Source: Nemertoderma westbladi
Taxonomy: Eukaryota > Xenacoelomorpha > Nemertodermatida > Nemertodermatidae
Direction: 5' to 3'
Length of the DNA stretch: 27,494 nucleotides
Assembly: GCA_032718475.1 (NCBI GenBank)
Contig: JAUCBJ010005864.1
Span: 1-27,494, forward strand
The notes under the pieces were generated by a model that saw only the letters and a list, made by a program, of their open reading frames with translations, was not told the origin of the DNA and searched no databases. Below, piece after piece: positions 10,766-19,082 of the stretch (position 1 is the first letter of the stretch; each line of letters begins with the position of its first letter). The translations under genes were made by a program, and so were the position numbers.

Positions 10766-11445
10766 CTGGTATTGAAGTCAACATTTTGAATTGCTTACTG
10801 CACCAAAGAGTGATTAAGTATAAAAAAAGTGGAAAATACATTTTGGTTGGACTATAATAATGAATTGTAGTATTTTCAAAAAAAAAGGAAAAATTCCCAT
10901 TTGACGCCCCTTAACGCCCCAAAATTTACATTTTTGACTTAAAATGCATCTCCTTTTTATGCTTTATTTTCAGAAGTTGTACCGTTTTTTTTGGAATCAG
11001 CATGGTCGATTACCAAAAATTCGAGCAGAATTTTTGTTTTTATCTGTTCTTGAATTGTTGTTGAACTTTTAAAGGAAAATACCACTTTTTTTCAAAATAA
11101 TTTTCAAATTTTCAAAAAAAAGCACTATGTTATAACAGATGAACAATTGCAAAAGTAAAAAAAACTACTTGAATTTTATCATTGCGCACATTAGTAGCTT
11201 ACATTTGATAGCAAAAACTTGAAAATTGGTTGAAAATGGCGGATAAGATGTGTTTTAAAAATTAATAAATTCCATTCCGTGATAATTGTCTTTAAAGTTT
11301 GAACCTTCCCGCTCAAAAATGGTCTGTTAATATGTGAGAATGTCAGTCAATTTTATATATAACAAAAAGTAAAAAAAATAAAATTTTCTTCGGCCGCTAG
11401 GCCAGGGATTACGCACAAAGTCTGACGACTTATTACTAGTGTTGA

Positions 11446-11620
11446 GAACTGTAACTGTAATTATACTGTAACTGCAACTGTAACTGAATGGTTTTGATGA
11501 TTTTTTTGATACTGTAACTATAACTGTAACTGTAATTGCGAATTTTGAATACTGTAACTGTAACTGAAACTGTAATTACGAATTTTGAATACTGTAACTG
11601 TAACTGAAACTGAAATTAAC
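11446..11620 (+). repeat. TGTAAC/TGAAAC hexamer array, left subterminal
   Basis: Runs of ACTGTAACTGTAACTGAAAC are separated by AATTxxGAATTTTGAAT spacers, giving units of about 40 bp. The array lies at the left end of the hAT-like element. Arrays like this may be transposase-binding repeats, which is an inference from position. Confidence 0.75.
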
Positions 11621-12566
11621 AAAATCCGATTCAGTTCTCAATCACACAATTAACATGAATGAGCATTTAAAACAGTATTGTAATAAAGTATAGAGTATAG
11701 TTTAATAAATGAATAACAGTGGTTACTATAGGTATCATTTTTAAAACATTGTTATAAAAAAACAATCTAATTTTTTCCACTTCTGAACAAAACCATAATA
11801 TTACACAATATAAAATCAAAGACCCATTGCCCACTTAGCTCAAATGTGATTTATTTGGCGAGTCAAGTAGTGAACGAAGATCTACAGTAGCATATAGTCT
11901 ATGTTTATCTGTCTCAGCTATTAGACTATTATCAGCCTTATCACCACTTTTGCTTCATATTAAATGTAAATGTTTTAGATAAACAAAGAAAAGTTAGGCC
12001 TAATGGTAGAGGGATATTAACGGATATATATCTTACATTATTAATTATTAATGTTACCGGTACTATTAATATCAAAGGGGATATCACACTAGAGGCACAA
12101 TGGAAATTAAATTTTGATCAAGTTTACCATTATAAATTACAAAATTAAACTTAAAAGTGAAAGGAGCAGCTTATCGAGGTGGGTCTAACCAAAACAATAC
12201 ATATATATGATTACTAAAACAAATTACGAATTAAGGAAAATGAGCAGGATTCAGAAGCATGGCTTTATAACCAAAACAATAAATGATAACAGTACTGTAC
12301 AAGCACTGGAACAAGATGTACAGTAAAATGTGGGTGCTTAGTGTGATCTTGTGACGTGCCACTTTCATTACATACTATCAGTATATTAATTACAAAATAT
12401 TACCATAGAGTGGGTCCAACTTTCCTACAACAACTACCTATTAGCTCTAGAAAGAGGACGTTTCGTAATGAACATTATTATTAGCGTATATAACAGTAAT
12501 ATATTAAAGTGCCTCATTTTTAGTTTCAGATGACTGCTTACTACATGAGATCATATATATTGAATC

Positions 12567-12760
12567 TATAACTGAAACTGTAACTGAAACTGAAATGCTC
12601 AATTTTATAATACTGAAACTGTAACTGTAACTGAAATGCAAAACTTTGAATACTGAAACTGTAACTGTAACTGAAATGCAAAACTTTGAATACTGAAACT
12701 GTAACTGTAACTGAAATGCAAAACTTTGAATACTGAAACTGTAACTGTAACTGAAATTAG
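12567..12760 (+). repeat. TGTAAC/TGAAAC hexamer array, right subterminal
   Basis: Four nearly identical units of about 40 bp contain ACTGAAACTGTAACTGTAAC followed by TGAAATGCAAAACTTTGAAT. The first unit is diverged. The array is related to the left array and lies in the same direct orientation. Confidence 0.8.
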
Positions 12761-12795
12761 TCAAAATTGATTCAGTTCTCAACACTACTTATTAC

Positions 12796-12995
12796 CAGTG
12801 CGGTCCCCCCTGAACTTTACTCCCCAGAGGAAACTCCAGTACTCATTTAGCTACCACTTAAGGATGCAAGGCAGAGATGCGCCCTGGCTGGTCCCTTTAA
12901 AGCATTCATGCCGAAACGAAAACTGCCCTGGCCCATGTGAGGATCGAACCCACGACCTACGGGAGATGTGAATTCTACTACACCAAGGTGGAACC
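12796..12995 (-). mobile_element. tRNA-derived SINE (minus strand)
   Basis: Read on the minus strand, about 12991-12935 resembles tRNA-Gly. It has an A-box-like TGGTGTAGTAGAATTC and a good B box GGTTCGATCC, flanked by GTGGG/CTCAC that could form the T stem, with CCC at the anticodon position. The D arm is shortened, so this is not a working tRNA gene. A body of about 140 bp follows toward lower coordinates with no clear poly(A) tail. It abuts the right TSD of the hAT-like element. The outer limits are approximate. Confidence 0.65.
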
Positions 12996-13026
12996 TTAAA
13001 CAACACGAAACCACTACATTATTACT

Positions 13027-13425
13027 ATATGGGGGGTTTTCCTGGTCGCTGATTTCATTTCTGAGGTCAGATTACACTTTTAATGAAATCTTGTTAGTCT
13101 GTTTGTCTATCTGTCGGTCTTTCTGACTATCCGACAATCTGTCCGTTAAATATAAGAAAGGGGCACCACATCTAGCTAAAAGTTTAGTTATTGGGTTTTT
13201 CTGGGCGCAGAATACATTTCGAGTGTCAGATTTAACATTTGATGACTTCCAAGTTGTCTGTTTAACTGTCATTTTGACGGACAGGCTGAAGACATTCAGA
13301 CAGAAAAGTCGAATACTGACATATATTATATATATAATACTGTAATATAATAATATAATACTGACAATATTGAATACTGACATCAGAAATGAAGTCACGG
13401 TTCACAGACCAAGAAAACCCATATA
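13027..13425. repeat. Inverted-repeat element with GGTCGCTGATTTCATTTCTG ends
   Basis: TATATGGG...TTTTCCTGGTCGCTGATTTCATTTCTGAGGTCAG at the left end is matched, inverted and diverged, by the segment 13375-13425. The interior is rich in GTCTGTCTG-type tetranucleotides. A related copy lies near 24365-24550. No ORF of substance. Confidence 0.6.
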
Positions 13426-13629
13426 GGAAATTTTTTAGACATATTGTATGTTTTCTGTTGATTTAGAGAAATGCTGACAGACAGACCGACAGTAAAACTG
13501 ACAGACAGCCATATCTCGAGAAATAAGACAAATTTGGCTAAACGGTTTTCATATTTGGAATCTTGATAAAATTCATCTCTTGATTAAATTGAAAAAAAAG
13601 AATTGAAAAAACAATTTTGAATGCCAGTA

Positions 13630-13651
13630 CCCCCCCCCCCCCCCCCCCCCC
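13630..13651 (+). repeat. C22 homopolymer
   Basis: Uninterrupted run of 22 C in AT-rich intronic DNA. Confidence 0.85.
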
Positions 13652-13739
13652 TTAATTCCAAAATTATTAAAACACTGTATTAAAAAGTTAATAATAATTA
13701 CTATAAAGAAAGAGTACATATATAAAATTGTATAAAAGA

Positions 13740-14175
13740 TAGCTTGATTTCGCGCGCAGTGGATCTAATTTCGGGCGAGGTTGTTGAGGGTTAGCACTGT
13801 CAACACTGGTCAGTGCGAGGGTGAAAAGGTTCAGTGTTTTGTTTTTACATAATTTGAAATGCCACCCGTGAGCAGTCGTCCTTGTGATAATGTGGCGGAT
13901 CCGCTGTAGCGCACCTTTCCAAGTCAAGCTTGTGAAGGCGGAACCTCTATCAACCCTTGCTCGCTTGCTCATGGAAGTTTTGCTCCCGTTCTCGTCTGAA
14001 TGCTCTACTCTTCAACTATATACTTGTTCTTTGAAAACTCCTGGCATCTTCAAAATAAGGTCCTCCGAGAATGAGTTCACTGCGGCAGCTTTAATAGCCA
14101 TTGTCGATGAAGAAGAGTCGTTTGATGTATGTAGCTTTGATTATATCTAGTTGTTTCTAGATATAATCAAAGCAA
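13740..14175. other. Unassigned segment of higher GC, ending in a palindrome
   Basis: Base composition is closer to coding DNA than the surrounding intron. Open frames exist on both strands (13884-14150 plus, 88 aa; 13688-13972 minus, 94 aa), but neither contains a domain I recognise. The segment ends in a perfect 17-bp inverted repeat (14134-14150 with 14157-14173, loop TTGTTT). It could be a fragment of a transposon or of a captured gene. Confidence 0.35.
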
Positions 14176-14410
14176 TTTCAATGAATGAATGCAATTTCTA
14201 GTACCGTTGTTGAGTGTCCCCGGGAATTGATTCTAAACCTCTGGCGATAGCTAGTAAATGAATTTACTTTACTTTAATTTAATTTATAAGTTCAATTAGT
14301 CAAATTAAAAGTGCTGTAAATTATGCGGTTTTCAGATTTGGAAACACCATTTAACCGTGAATTGTAATAGATCATAAAATAATTTCCTAATTTTGGACCA
14401 AATTGGTGTA

Positions 14411-14429
14411 CCCCCCCCCCCCACCCCCC
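14411..14429 (+). repeat. C-rich tract (C12 A C6)
   Basis: Short polypyrimidine homopolymer tract inside the MED13 intron. Confidence 0.8.
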
Positions 14430-14549
14430 TCCTTAAGATGATTAATTCAATATTGAAAATAAATAGGCCTACATTTGGTGAGAGTTAATTCCAGAATTAG
14501 TTTTCGTATAATTATTTGCAAGTTATTAGTTATTAATTAGACTATTTAT

Positions 14550-14835
14550 GGCCCATGTGAAGAATACCAGACTTTCTGCCGTTATATTTCACTTTGCAGT
14601 TACCCCCATGTGAAGAATACCAGGTAATCACCAAAAACACTTAAACATAGGTTACAGAAGGGCCGAATCTAACCAAAACAATAAACGAATTAGTATATGT
14701 ACAGGTTATAAGACAGAAATAAGCGCTATAAAACACTTAATAAAGATAAATTAAAAAAAATAAAAAATCTTCATATATAAAAGTCCAATAAAAAGTCGAC
14801 CGAAAAGTGAAATCCTGGTATTCTTCACATGGGCG
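14550..14835. mobile_element. 286-bp MITE with 8-bp TSD
   Basis: The element is flanked by the perfect direct repeat CTATTTAT (14542-14549 and 14836-14843). The left end GGCCCATGTGAAGAATACCAG and the right end are inverted copies over about 20 bp. A further copy of CCCATGTGAAGAATACCAG sits just inside the left end (about 14605-14623). The 8-bp TSD suggests hAT-like mobilisation. The interior carries AACCAAAACAATAAACGA (14671-14688), shared with other elements in the window. Confidence 0.82.
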
Positions 14836-15066
14836 CTATTTATATATCATCATATTAATTCAAAAAATACGCCATTACATTTTATATGGTTGAACAGATG
14901 GGAACATGTTGTTTATCTCTTTCAAATTAAGGAAAACGTTTTAGCACTATATTGGCTTTATTGAATTCCCAACTTAACTAATTTTTAATAATATATGCAA
15001 TGCAGGCTATCTATATAATACATATCTTCAACATAAATGTATTTATTTGTTTCTCTTTTTATCCAG

Positions 15067-18000
15067 GTGACCCCTAACGACCTGGATCAGCTGTTCGAAC
15101 CATCCGATACCGACGACGACGTGGACTCATTGACGAGTTCGTTGACGACAATGCCAGGGTTCCGTATGGTGGACTACCAACCCCCAACGCCGTCCTCCCA
15201 GTCCTCCTACCCGGCCACTACCGCCTCCGGCGCCTCCAACCAATCCGCCCAGGACGCCGAGGCCGTCTCGCAGCCCAACAGCAGCGAAGCCCCGAACGTC
15301 GGGGCGACCAGTTCCGAACTCAGTCAGATGTTCCCGACACCGCCCAGTCTGGAGAGTCAGCAGACGGACGCGACGACGCAGGAGGATGTCCCGCCGCTGG
15401 AGGCGCTGGATGAGACGGAGTCGGTGGTGGAGCCGGACACCACGGGGCCCCCCGACGTCGACTGGAGTTACGTGTTCCGCGTCGAGGAAGTTGAACCCCA
15501 TCCCGGCCCGTCGGTTTACACCAGTCTGCCGGAACTTCCTCACAATGGAATTGGCGTAGTTTATAAACCGGGAGTCTCCGCCTCGACTCTCCCCAGTAAG
15601 TCGCTGGTTCCTGTCCTGAGGAAGGTTCCCAGCTCCCCAGTTGCACTAATACCGAGTCTCACCCTGCCAGCCCAACTCCCTCCCAACCCGCCCTTCTCCC
15701 ACACCATCAACTCGCTCTCACTCACAGTTCGTCTCTCCGACTCCATCCTCAACATATTCAAGGACGTCAACTTCGACAGCAGCGTCATCTGCGTCTGCAA
15801 CTACAACCTGAAAGGTTCCGACGTCGGTGTCTATCTTCCGGACAGCTGTCCGGACGAGCAGGGATTCCGGTGCTCCTGCGGTTTCAGCGCCATCATTAAC
15901 CGGAAGTCTGTCGCCTCGACTCTGTTGTTTCTCGACGATTATCTGGAAGTCGTTGGGGCCGAACCGCCGGCGAAGGGGAAAGGAAAAGGGAAAACCGCGA
16001 TGCAGCAACCCGTAGTGGAGGGTAAGCGGTTGGGTGCGGCGATAATGCGGACACTGAGGGATGTATGCGGGTCCCCGTTCACTGTCCTACCGTGGGGAGG
16101 TGGTGCAAACCCGTCGGACAACCGGGGAGGCGGTGCGAACCTGTCGGACACCCGGGGTGGCGCCTCAAACCCGTCTGAATCTCGGAACAGCGGTGTCTCG
16201 GGGCGGGAAATCCCCCAGGACTACCAGACGATGTGTTGCCGGATGCTCACCGAGTCCGCTGGGGGCGTTAAGGTGGATCTACCGCCGCGACTCCTCTGCG
16301 ACCGCTCCTCGGAGGTCCGGTGCGAACTGACCTCACAGGATAGGGTGAGTTTCCTCGCTGCGCTCCAACCACTGCTGCAGGACGCCTTGGTAGTGCGACG
16401 GGGTGCCAAGAGTCGGCTGCTGGAGCCGACGCACACGGTGCAGGGGCCACTCACCTGGGGGCAGCTGGTGCGGGCGGGGGGCGGTGCCCAGGGCGCGGGG
16501 CGCCCGCTCCCGGTGCCCCGACTGCTGGCCGCCCAGTCCGCCCACTCAGGGGTCACCGTGAGCCCCGCCGCGGTCCCGCAGTGGGACCGACTCGGCTTGG
16601 AGCCGTACAGCGGGCCGCGTTGCGTCGACTACGTCGTCGTCGCTCCCGACGCCGAGAACATCGTCGCCGCCACTAAGGACTTCTTCCGGGACCTCTCGTC
16701 GACGTACGAGCGTCTCGGGTTGGGTCGCCACACCCCGGTGACCACCGTGCTGCGCGACGGGATCCTCAGAGTCGGAGCCGCACTCGCTGCGAAACTCGCC
16801 GACGACCCTGTAGAGGATTGGTTCAATGAGTCTCAACTGGGGAGTGGTGTTGAGGCATCCAAGCTCCGAACGTACGCGCGCGCGTGTCGCAACTACCTCG
16901 TCCCTCAGATAAAGGCGGTGTACTCCGCCGCCGTGGACAAACTCGAGAAGCATCGGTGGACGTCGGAGGCGTATCGGGAACCGGAAACCTCGGAGGAAAC
17001 CCCCCGATGTCGGTCGGAGGAGGGCCGATCCGCTATCCTCGTCTACATCGTCGATCCCTTCAGTAACCGGCAGGTGGAGCTGAGCGCGGGGGTCTGTGCG
17101 ACGGGGTTGCTACGCTGCTTCCAGGACGTCGTCGCCTCGCTCCAGACCCCCATGTCGGACTCGGTCGCGGTCCAACTCCTCCCCATCGAGTTGCTCCTCG
17201 ACCGGATCGACTGGACCCCGGCGACTCATCGCGAGGCCCGGATGAAGTCGCTCGCTTTCTCCGTTTTCGCCCAATGTCGTCGTTCGCTGACCTCGTTGGG
17301 TAACGCAAAGTCGTTGACGGGTTTCGGTACCGCGTCCATATTCACCTCCGGTAGCCGACTGCTCTCCGACCGGTTGCAGACACCCTCCCTGCGACATTAC
17401 GCGCCGCCCTTTATCCTCGCGCCTATCGTGCGGTGGAGCGCCCCAGAGACACCCGGGGTTCTATTCGCGACCTACTGTCTGTCGAGGGACCAGCGGTGGT
17501 TGCTAGGGGTTGCCACCGACGCCCACGGGGAGATAATGGAGACCACGGCGGTTAACATCGAGTTCCCGCAGGATGCCAGTCGTAAGCGGAGACTAGCCGG
17601 CCGCAAGATGGCGCTGAGTAAACTGTGGGAGTTCTTCCGGGGGGTCATTTCGGCGATGGGCAGCAGTTGGCACGTCGTGATTGGTCGAGTCGGGAGGATA
17701 GGACATGGGGAGCTTCGTGATTGGTCAACTATAATCGGGCGCGCGGCCTTAGCGAACTACAGCCGCGGGTTGCGGTCCCAGTGCGGCGGCTGCGCCGGTA
17801 GGTCGGGTCCTCTGGGGGTGGTCAGCGCGTGTATCACCAGTCTGGAGGCCTCGACGTCGTTGCGATTAGCATTGGATTCGGTAGGAGGAAGATGCGACTC
17901 TCCCGTCGCGTTGGATGTGGATACGACGCACATCCTGGTTGTGGCGACGTCGGCCACCGCACAGATGGACAGTCGGGCCCTCGATCCGTTCAACGCCGGT

Positions 18001-18612
18001 CTCGCCGGCGTCGACGTCTTCGGCGAGTCGACCGACGGCGACCTACCCGAGTGCGACGACTTCCTCGACGGGTTCGACGTTCTCGATAACTCCGATCTCA
18101 TGCAGATCCTCGGTCATCAGGACCTCATGGACTTCTCGGGGTTGTCCCTGCCCGGGGGAGCCCAACCGGGGGACCCGGGGGGCGGTGCCCACGCAGCTGT
18201 TACCGTGGTTACCGGGCACTCGGGCGCCGGGGCCACCGCCCCCTCGGAATCGAGTCCCCCCGAGGAATCGATCCTCCAGCAGCCGCTCGCCGTCGGCTAC
18301 ACCGCGTCCACGGCCCCTTCCGGACATCTGCCTTCCTGGTTTTGGTCGCGAAACCCCCGGGATGAATCGGTCCCGGTTGTACTGAAGACTTCCTTACACA
18401 TCCACGTTAACGAGGACTCCCTGACTCACAGAGAGGTGCCGCACCCTCTAGACTCTTCCTTTACTGCGGATGTACTGCGGTACGTTCTAGAACGATACAA
18501 TGACCTCTCCTGGTTAACGGTAGACCCAGGTACAGGACGGAGACGTTCCTGTTTGCCCATACACTTTGTCGTTTTAATGCAACTATACCATTCCCTCGAC
18601 AGACTATCTTGA
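15067..18612 (+). CDS. MED13: MED13 coding exon 2 (central and C-terminal MID/PIWI-like region)
   Basis: This exon encodes residues 879-2059, ending at TGA 18610. It begins in phase 0 after the acceptor at 15066, so the in-frame ATG at 15037 lies in the intron and is not a start. Conserved MED13 blocks, in order: PTPPSLE (968-974), DWSYVF, LTVRLSDSILNIFKDVNFDS (about 1098-1117) with the Cys-containing VICVCN and CSCGF segments, LQPLLQDA and VQGPLTWGQL (about 1308-1345), YVVVAPDAENIVAATKDFFRDL (about 1400), the IVDPF region, MKSLAFSVFAQCRR (about 1604), YAPPFILAP, HVVIGRVGRIGHGELRDWS (1747-1765), THILVVATSA (about 1832), QQPLAVGYTAS, and the C-terminal SCLPIHFVVLMQLYHSLD. In known structures this half of MED13 forms an Argonaute-like MID/PIWI fold, so the molecule is probably functional. 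Three in-frame 10-residue repeats lie at 1222-1251. The inferred total of 2059 residues is near the roughly 2170 of human MED13. Confidence 0.96.
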   Translation: MTPNDLDQLFEPSDTDDDVDSLTSSLTTMPGFRMVDYQPPTPSSQSSYPATTASGASNQSAQDAEAVSQPNSSEAPNVGATSSELSQMFPTPPSLESQQTDATTQEDVPPLEALDETESVVEPDTTGPPDVDWSYVFRVEEVEPHPGPSVYTSLPELPHNGIGVVYKPGVSASTLPSKSLVPVLRKVPSSPVALIPSLTLPAQLPPNPPFSHTINSLSLTVRLSDSILNIFKDVNFDSSVICVCNYNLKGSDVGVYLPDSCPDEQGFRCSCGFSAIINRKSVASTLLFLDDYLEVVGAEPPAKGKGKGKTAMQQPVVEGKRLGAAIMRTLRDVCGSPFTVLPWGGGANPSDNRGGGANLSDTRGGASNPSESRNSGVSGREIPQDYQTMCCRMLTESAGGVKVDLPPRLLCDRSSEVRCELTSQDRVSFLAALQPLLQDALVVRRGAKSRLLEPTHTVQGPLTWGQLVRAGGGAQGAGRPLPVPRLLAAQSAHSGVTVSPAAVPQWDRLGLEPYSGPRCVDYVVVAPDAENIVAATKDFFRDLSSTYERLGLGRHTPVTTVLRDGILRVGAALAAKLADDPVEDWFNESQLGSGVEASKLRTYARACRNYLVPQIKAVYSAAVDKLEKHRWTSEAYREPETSEETPRCRSEEGRSAILVYIVDPFSNRQVELSAGVCATGLLRCFQDVVASLQTPMSDSVAVQLLPIELLLDRIDWTPATHREARMKSLAFSVFAQCRRSLTSLGNAKSLTGFGTASIFTSGSRLLSDRLQTPSLRHYAPPFILAPIVRWSAPETPGVLFATYCLSRDQRWLLGVATDAHGEIMETTAVNIEFPQDASRKRRLAGRKMALSKLWEFFRGVISAMGSSWHVVIGRVGRIGHGELRDWSTIIGRAALANYSRGLRSQCGGCAGRSGPLGVVSACITSLEASTSLRLALDSVGGRCDSPVALDVDTTHILVVATSATAQMDSRALDPFNAGLAGVDVFGESTDGDLPECDDFLDGFDVLDNSDLMQILGHQDLMDFSGLSLPGGAQPGDPGGGAHAAVTVVTGHSGAGATAPSESSPPEESILQQPLAVGYTASTAPSGHLPSWFWSRNPRDESVPVVLKTSLHIHVNEDSLTHREVPHPLDSSFTADVLRYVLERYNDLSWLTVDPGTGRRRSCLPIHFVVLMQLYHSLDRLS
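16096..16185 (+). repeat. 3 x 30-bp in-frame coding minisatellite in MED13
   Basis: Three tandem 30-bp units (16096-16125, 16126-16155, 16156-16185) encode GGGANPSDNR, GGGANLSDTR and GGASNPSESR. They sit in a loop between conserved blocks, after the lysine/glycine stretch AKGKGKGK. They probably arose by recent in-frame expansion in a disordered linker. Confidence 0.85.
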
Positions 18613-18925
18613 TATCTATTTATTGAGTATTTATATTTATCATGAATGCAATAACTATTATTATTATTATTATTATGTAATTAATATTCTTATACTAATC
18701 TTTGCACTTTGTTATCGCTTAGAGTTAGTATTTGAGGTGACATTATCGAGCCAGTTTTTACAACCACCCCCTTCGTTTTATCACTCTCCGGCCTATTTTT
18801 CACACTCAGGTGGTTTCATAGCGCGGTATTTTTTTATTTATTAATGTCATAAGATTAAATAAGCTGTATATTAATGATAATCTTGTTATTTTACTTCAAT
18901 AAATGTAGATATTATGTTTAATTTC
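18613..18925 (+). other. MED13 3' UTR with polyadenylation signal
   Basis: The 3' UTR is AT-rich and includes an ATT microsatellite at about 18656-18677. AATAAA at 18898-18903 is followed by T/G-rich TTTCTTGTGTTTC at about 18921, a typical cleavage and polyadenylation arrangement. Cleavage is expected near 18915-18925. Confidence 0.7.
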
Positions 18926-19082
18926 TTGTGTTTCAAATTATATACTTCTATAAAGTGAGATTATATCAGACTTCGAGAGATCAGGTCCAATACTACCGAG
19001 CCGCTAAGGGCGCTAAACACGCCATCCGGGTCCTTAGTAGGCCACTTTATATGTCAGATTTGGATTCAGATTTGAATCTATC

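Larger units (their letters stand above)
11437..12787. mobile_element. Non-autonomous hAT-like element with 8-bp TSD
   Basis: The 1351-bp element begins TAGTGTTGAGAACTG (11437-11451) and ends with its exact reverse complement (12773-12787). It is flanked by a perfect 8-bp duplication CTTATTAC (11429-11436 and 12788-12795). An 8-bp TSD with a TAGTGTTG-type terminus fits the hAT superfamily. Both subterminal regions (11446-11620 and 12567-12760) are arrays of TGTAAC/TGAAAC hexamers organised in units of about 40 bp. The two arrays lie in the same orientation. An internal GATTCAGTTCTCA at about 11628-11640 repeats the right end, hinting at a partial end duplication. No transposase ORF is present. 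The long minus-strand frame at 12504-12785 is only repeat. Confidence 0.85.
8680..15066 (+). other. MED13 intron (phase 0, 6387 bp), packed with transposons
   Basis: The donor GTTAGT at 8680 and the acceptor TTTCTCTTTTTATCCAG ending at 15066 are both canonical. The reading frame passes exactly from residue 878 (Q) to 879 (V), and VTPNDLDQLF matches the conserved MED13 segment around YTDLDNLF. The intron contains a 1353-bp Mutator-like element, a 1351-bp hAT-like element, a SINE, inverted-repeat remnants and a 286-bp MITE, listed separately. 10316-11428 holds no gene, only AT-rich DNA and a G-rich tract at 10738-10765. Confidence 0.93.

Noticed and set aside
12504-12785. 93-residue minus-strand ORF rich in SYSYSF
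   Set aside because: Translation of the TGTAAC/TGAAAC hexamer array in the hAT-like element.
12935-12991. Functional tRNA-Gly gene on the minus strand
   Set aside because: The D arm and acceptor stem do not form properly. A SINE-like body follows, so a tRNA-derived retroposon is the better reading.
13884-14150. 88-residue ORF as a gene
   Set aside because: No recognised domain. It ends within a hairpin and lies in a transposon-rich intron. Kept only as an unassigned segment.
15037-15066. In-frame ATG at 15037 as the start of a separate 1191-residue protein
   Set aside because: The 30 nt lie in the polypyrimidine tract and acceptor of the MED13 intron. The conserved MED13 sequence resumes exactly at 15067, in phase with the exon ending at 8679.
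6046-18612. MED13 as a processed pseudogene
   Set aside because: Both exons are fully open, the splice sites are intact and all conserved blocks, including both termini, are present, so it looks functional despite having a single intron.
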